DNA of 7,262 nucleotides. Origin: Chitinophagales bacterium (lineage in GTDB: Bacteria > Bacteroidota > Bacteroidia > Chitinophagales > Chitinophagaceae). The stretch covers positions 1 to 7,262 of the forward strand of contig JAATGW010000516.1 of assembly GCA_015654495.1 (NCBI GenBank), given 5' to 3'. Within the stretch, counting starts at the first letter, position 1. Every line of letters begins with the position of its first letter. Positions 4,711 through 7,262 of this stretch are shown piece after piece. The position numbers and the translations under genes are program-made. The notes under the pieces were generated by a model. That model saw only the letters and a program-made list of their open reading frames with translations. It did not search any database and was not told the DNA's origin.

Positions 4711-7262
4711 GATATTAATAGGCTTTTATAATACTCAGGATTAATGATAAATGATTCTTCCTCTTCTTCGATCAATACATCATCCACGCGGTCAAAACAG
4801 ATTTCATTAATACGCCCGATCAGTTGATTTTTGAAAACTGACTTTGATTTGGCAAATGCTTCGACGTCAGTTTGAAGCACTGAAAAGTTATTCTTTGAAA
4901 ATATCTGGAGAAGTTCAATTTGTTCTTCTGTAAAACTGATATCAGTTATGTAGATTGACGAATGTTCTGTCGCAGACTTTGACGAAATGTCGATCTTTAT
5001 TTCACTTACACTGGTTTGTTCGGTTTTAATAATATTGCTTTCATCTTCATACTCGTCTTTTAAGTATTCATTAAGTAATTCAACCGTATCTGAGTGCTGC
5101 TCCTGTACTTCTTTAATATGTTCGGAATTGAGTTGAATTTTTTTCCTCTTTTTTGTATAAATATTGGGTACCGCATTTAGCGCATTCTGAAGATTCCTGT
5201 CATTGATCAGGTCAGCCAACAATTTTTCAAAACCGTGAAGCTGTTCGTTGTTGTTAAAAAGACTTTTTTGAACGGTTTTTGAAAGCTTCCTGTTATCAAA
5301 ACTGGAGGAGTTGAGGTCATGATATATATAGTTAACATACATCAGTAAAGAACTTTCTTTATCGAATTTGGCAAGAAACTTTGAGGCTTCAAAAAATAGG
5401 TTTTCAACGGCGGGATTGCGACCGTTTTTTTTGGCAAGCGATAATACTGAGGCCGCAAATTCTTTGGGTTTTCCATTAAAATTTGTACTTAGTTCATCAA
5501 ATTTTGATTTCCACCTTGCAGTGTTTTGAGCGTTAAGTTCCAATTCTGTCACTTCGTCCGGCGCCTCAATTGTGTCCACAAGTTCGAGCAGGGCTACATT
5601 TACTTTCTGAATTATCCGGGAGTCAAGTTCAGTCTTAGCTTCAGGATCAGTAATGAAGGTGTCCGTATTCAGTTTTCGTTTATGTCCGTATCGTTCCCGG
5701 ACAGAATTTTCGCATAGTTTAAAAGTAGTTGTATAGATTTCAGTCCTGACTGTTTCTATACTGCTTTTGTAATTATAGCTATTTGATTTATAGTGGAAAT
5801 GCTTTCTTAATACAACGTCAACTGCCGTTGTAATTTCTTTTTCAAAACTGCTTTGTTCCACTCTGAATTTTTCATCGAGAAGTCTTATAACGGAGATAAA
5901 CAATTTCACGATTGCGTTTCCGCAGCGGTCAATTGAAAAGAAATTATTTGTTGGACTCCAGATCGCATTAAGGATAGAAACCTCATTGCCGGTGAGTGAA
6001 AGCTTGGATTGAAATTTTGTACCAAGGCGCCAATAATCCGGATCAGAACTATAGTTGTAACCGGCAGTTTGAGGTGCGCTTTGAATTGAGACGTTATGTC
6101 TTAACCGTAACCGTTGAAGTGCATGCTGATCTCCTATTGCTTCCAGTTTATTTCGTAAAGCAGGAATTCCATATTTACTGGTTGCCGGATAGTATTTACA
6201 AATCTTTTCAATTTGGTTTTCAACAAGAGCCAGACTTTTATGTTGCAGATAGGCATCAACCATGTCGAATAAAAGAATAAAGCAATAGTTGGTATTACCA
6301 TTCAGATCAAGATAAATCCCCTCCAAAAACCGCTGTTTAAAATGGGTGTAAAACTCCTTCTGTTCCTTAGTAGCGTAGTTTATATCGCTGGCTGAGTAAA
6401 TATATTGATGATTCCATGGAAGAACAGCAACTCTGTTTGGAATTTGCTGGTCTGGTACCAAAAGATTGTAGTTATCTCCTGATATATTTACAATAGAATC
6501 GTCTTCGGGTGTTTCCAGCCTATCATTTTTTTTATTTCCATTTCCTGGATCATCAGCTATCATCTTTTCAGGTATTTCTTTTTTTCCTGCTTCATCTTCG
6601 TTAGGCTCTTTTATAGCACGCGAATTTAAATTATCGGACTTGATGCCTTGATGTACTTTGTCTGGAGTGAAGTCATTGGGACTACCGGTCCCTGCATTTG
6701 TTTGAATTTCAATTTTCAAATTTTGAAGGATATTGTTTGCAGATTGATCTATTTTCCCCAGCTGAGAAATGCCGGGGTGGTTAACCTCGGTTTTAGTCTG
6801 GGCTTCAGGTCTCAGGATTTTTTCTGATGCAGGTAATTGTTTTTTCAACCTATTATTATTATTAGTTTTCTGGTTATCAGGTGAATGAGACGGTTCATTA
6901 CTAATTGAATTTAAAACTGGCGTGGTTTGTCCTTTTTTTCGCTGCCGGGCTATTAATACCAGGGCCAAAACAATTACAATCAATACAAAATATAGAGATC
7001 GATCTTCGTCGGATTTTGGCGATGTTAAGGAAACCGGGGAAGACATTGGAGGCGATGAGTCAGGCAAAGCGGTCACCAGTTTGCTTGATATAAAACCAAT
7101 TTTACCCTTGTATTCGACTTTAAACCAGCCTGGAATTTTTTGCTCAACAACTCTGACGCTTTCTCCATTTTTTGCAATATCAATTGCCCGATATATGGTA
7201 CCCGGACCTGAGCGAAGCTTTGCATCCGTATTGACTTTGTAACTTGTTTGTGCTCCACAAAC
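4707..7262 (-). CDS. Membrane-anchored SH3b / TerB-N / TerB-C protein (start lies beyond the window)
   Basis: The frame is open to the window edge and gives 851 residues; a GTG at 7076 would be a possible but wrong start, because an intact SH3b domain lies upstream in the same frame. Residues 7-62 are that SH3b domain (KLRSGPGTIYRAI at 15-27, PGWFKVEYKGKIGFISSKL at 44-62). The preceding VCGAQ resembles the end of a signal peptide. Residues 89-105 are a hydrophobic helix followed by RQRKK, so the positive-inside rule puts SH3b outside and the rest inside. A polar linker rich in Asn, Lys, Asp and Glu (about 111-280) leads to TerB-N at 283-390 (W283, then EQKEFYTHFKQRFLEGIYLD, NTNYCFILLFDMVDAYL). 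TerB-C occupies roughly 700-851 (HSDTVELLNEYL, INEICFDRVDDVLIEEEEE, INPEYYKSLL). No central TerB domain is recognisable. TerB-N/TerB-C proteins have been linked to membrane-associated stress and DNA-processing systems. I infer that it anchors or signals to the ATPase and helicase encoded after it, with an ATGA overlap. Confidence 0.9.
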   Translation of the reverse strand, partial: VCGAQTSYKVNTDAKLRSGPGTIYRAIDIAKNGESVRVVEQKIPGWFKVEYKGKIGFISSKLVTALPDSSPPMSSPVSLTSPKSDEDRSLYFVLIVIVLALVLIARQRKKGQTTPVLNSISNEPSHSPDNQKTNNNNRLKKQLPASEKILRPEAQTKTEVNHPGISQLGKIDQSANNILQNLKIEIQTNAGTGSPNDFTPDKVHQGIKSDNLNSRAIKEPNEDEAGKKEIPEKMIADDPGNGNKKNDRLETPEDDSIVNISGDNYNLLVPDQQIPNRVAVLPWNHQYIYSASDINYATKEQKEFYTHFKQRFLEGIYLDLNGNTNYCFILLFDMVDAYLQHKSLALVENQIEKICKYYPATSKYGIPALRNKLEAIGDQHALQRLRLRHNVSIQSAPQTAGYNYSSDPDYWRLGTKFQSKLSLTGNEVSILNAIWSPTNNFFSIDRCGNAIVKLFISVIRLLDEKFRVEQSSFEKEITTAVDVVLRKHFHYKSNSYNYKSSIETVRTEIYTTTFKLCENSVRERYGHKRKLNTDTFITDPEAKTELDSRIIQKVNVALLELVDTIEAPDEVTELELNAQNTARWKSKFDELSTNFNGKPKEFAASVLSLAKKNGRNPAVENLFFEASKFLAKFDKESSLLMYVNYIYHDLNSSSFDNRKLSKTVQKSLFNNNEQLHGFEKLLADLINDRNLQNALNAVPNIYTKKRKKIQLNSEHIKEVQEQHSDTVELLNEYLKDEYEDESNIIKTEQTSVSEIKIDISSKSATEHSSIYITDISFTEEQIELLQIFSKNNFSVLQTDVEAFAKSKSVFKNQLIGRINEICFDRVDDVLIEEEEESFIINPEYYKSLLIS

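Noticed and set aside
4707..7076. GTG at 7076 as the start of the TerB gene
   Set aside because: The same frame continues upstream without a stop through a convincing SH3b domain, so the start must be beyond 7262.
7073..7258. 61-residue minus-strand frame (MEHKQVTKSIRMQSF...) at the window end
   Set aside because: It is out of frame with the SH3b-coding sequence that occupies the same bases, and it has no domain features.
1265..7262. A complete BREX or tellurite-resistance operon
   Set aside because: No PglX, PglZ, TerC, TerD or TerZ relative is visible; only BrxD-like, BrxHI-like and TerB-N/C parts are present.
1..7262. CRISPR array, tRNA, rRNA, insertion sequence or integrase
   Set aside because: I saw no regularly spaced repeats, no tRNA-like cloverleaf, no transposase motifs and no terminal inverted repeats when reading both strands.

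Overview
The window looks like an accessory (defence-island type) region of a bacterium, most likely a member of the Bacteroidota. This taxonomic guess rests on three things: AT-rich coding sequence, start codons without convincing Shine-Dalgarno sequences, and a promoter before the hip genes that matches the Bacteroidota -7 consensus TAnnTTTG. A possible signal-peptide end followed by Gln in the last gene also fits. It is an inference from style, not a species call. All five genes lie on the minus strand, so transcription runs from high to low coordinates.

Positions 7262 to 1265 hold a three-gene operon whose genes overlap at their junctions (ATGA, then TAATG). First comes a large membrane protein that enters the window already open. 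It has an SH3b domain predicted to be outside the membrane, one transmembrane helix, a long polar linker, then TerB-N and TerB-C domains in the cytoplasm. Second is a P-loop ATPase of the DUF2791/BrxD family. Third is a superfamily II DEIH-box helicase of the Lhr-like/BrxHI type. BrxD and BrxHI are known as accessory parts of type 2 BREX phage defence. Here they are joined to a TerB-N/TerB-C protein instead of a visible PglX methylase or PglZ. The likely reading is a membrane-anchored DNA-processing or anti-phage module in which the SH3b/TerB protein senses or anchors and the ATPase and helicase act on DNA.

Positions 968 to 1264 are a 297-base gap with no convincing gene. It carries a perfect 17-bp inverted repeat around a Bacteroidota-type promoter, a second inverted pair of the same core heptamer, and a weak hairpin just after the helicase stop.

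Positions 967 to 1 hold a hipB-hipA toxin-antitoxin operon. The HTH antitoxin starts at 967 and the HipA kinase toxin starts at 639, overlapping it by 11 bases. HipA leaves the window after 213 residues, just past its phosphorylation loop and ATP-binding lysine. Hand counts of sampled 60-base lines put hipA at about 49% G+C and the three-gene operon at about 34%, so the two modules may have separate origins.
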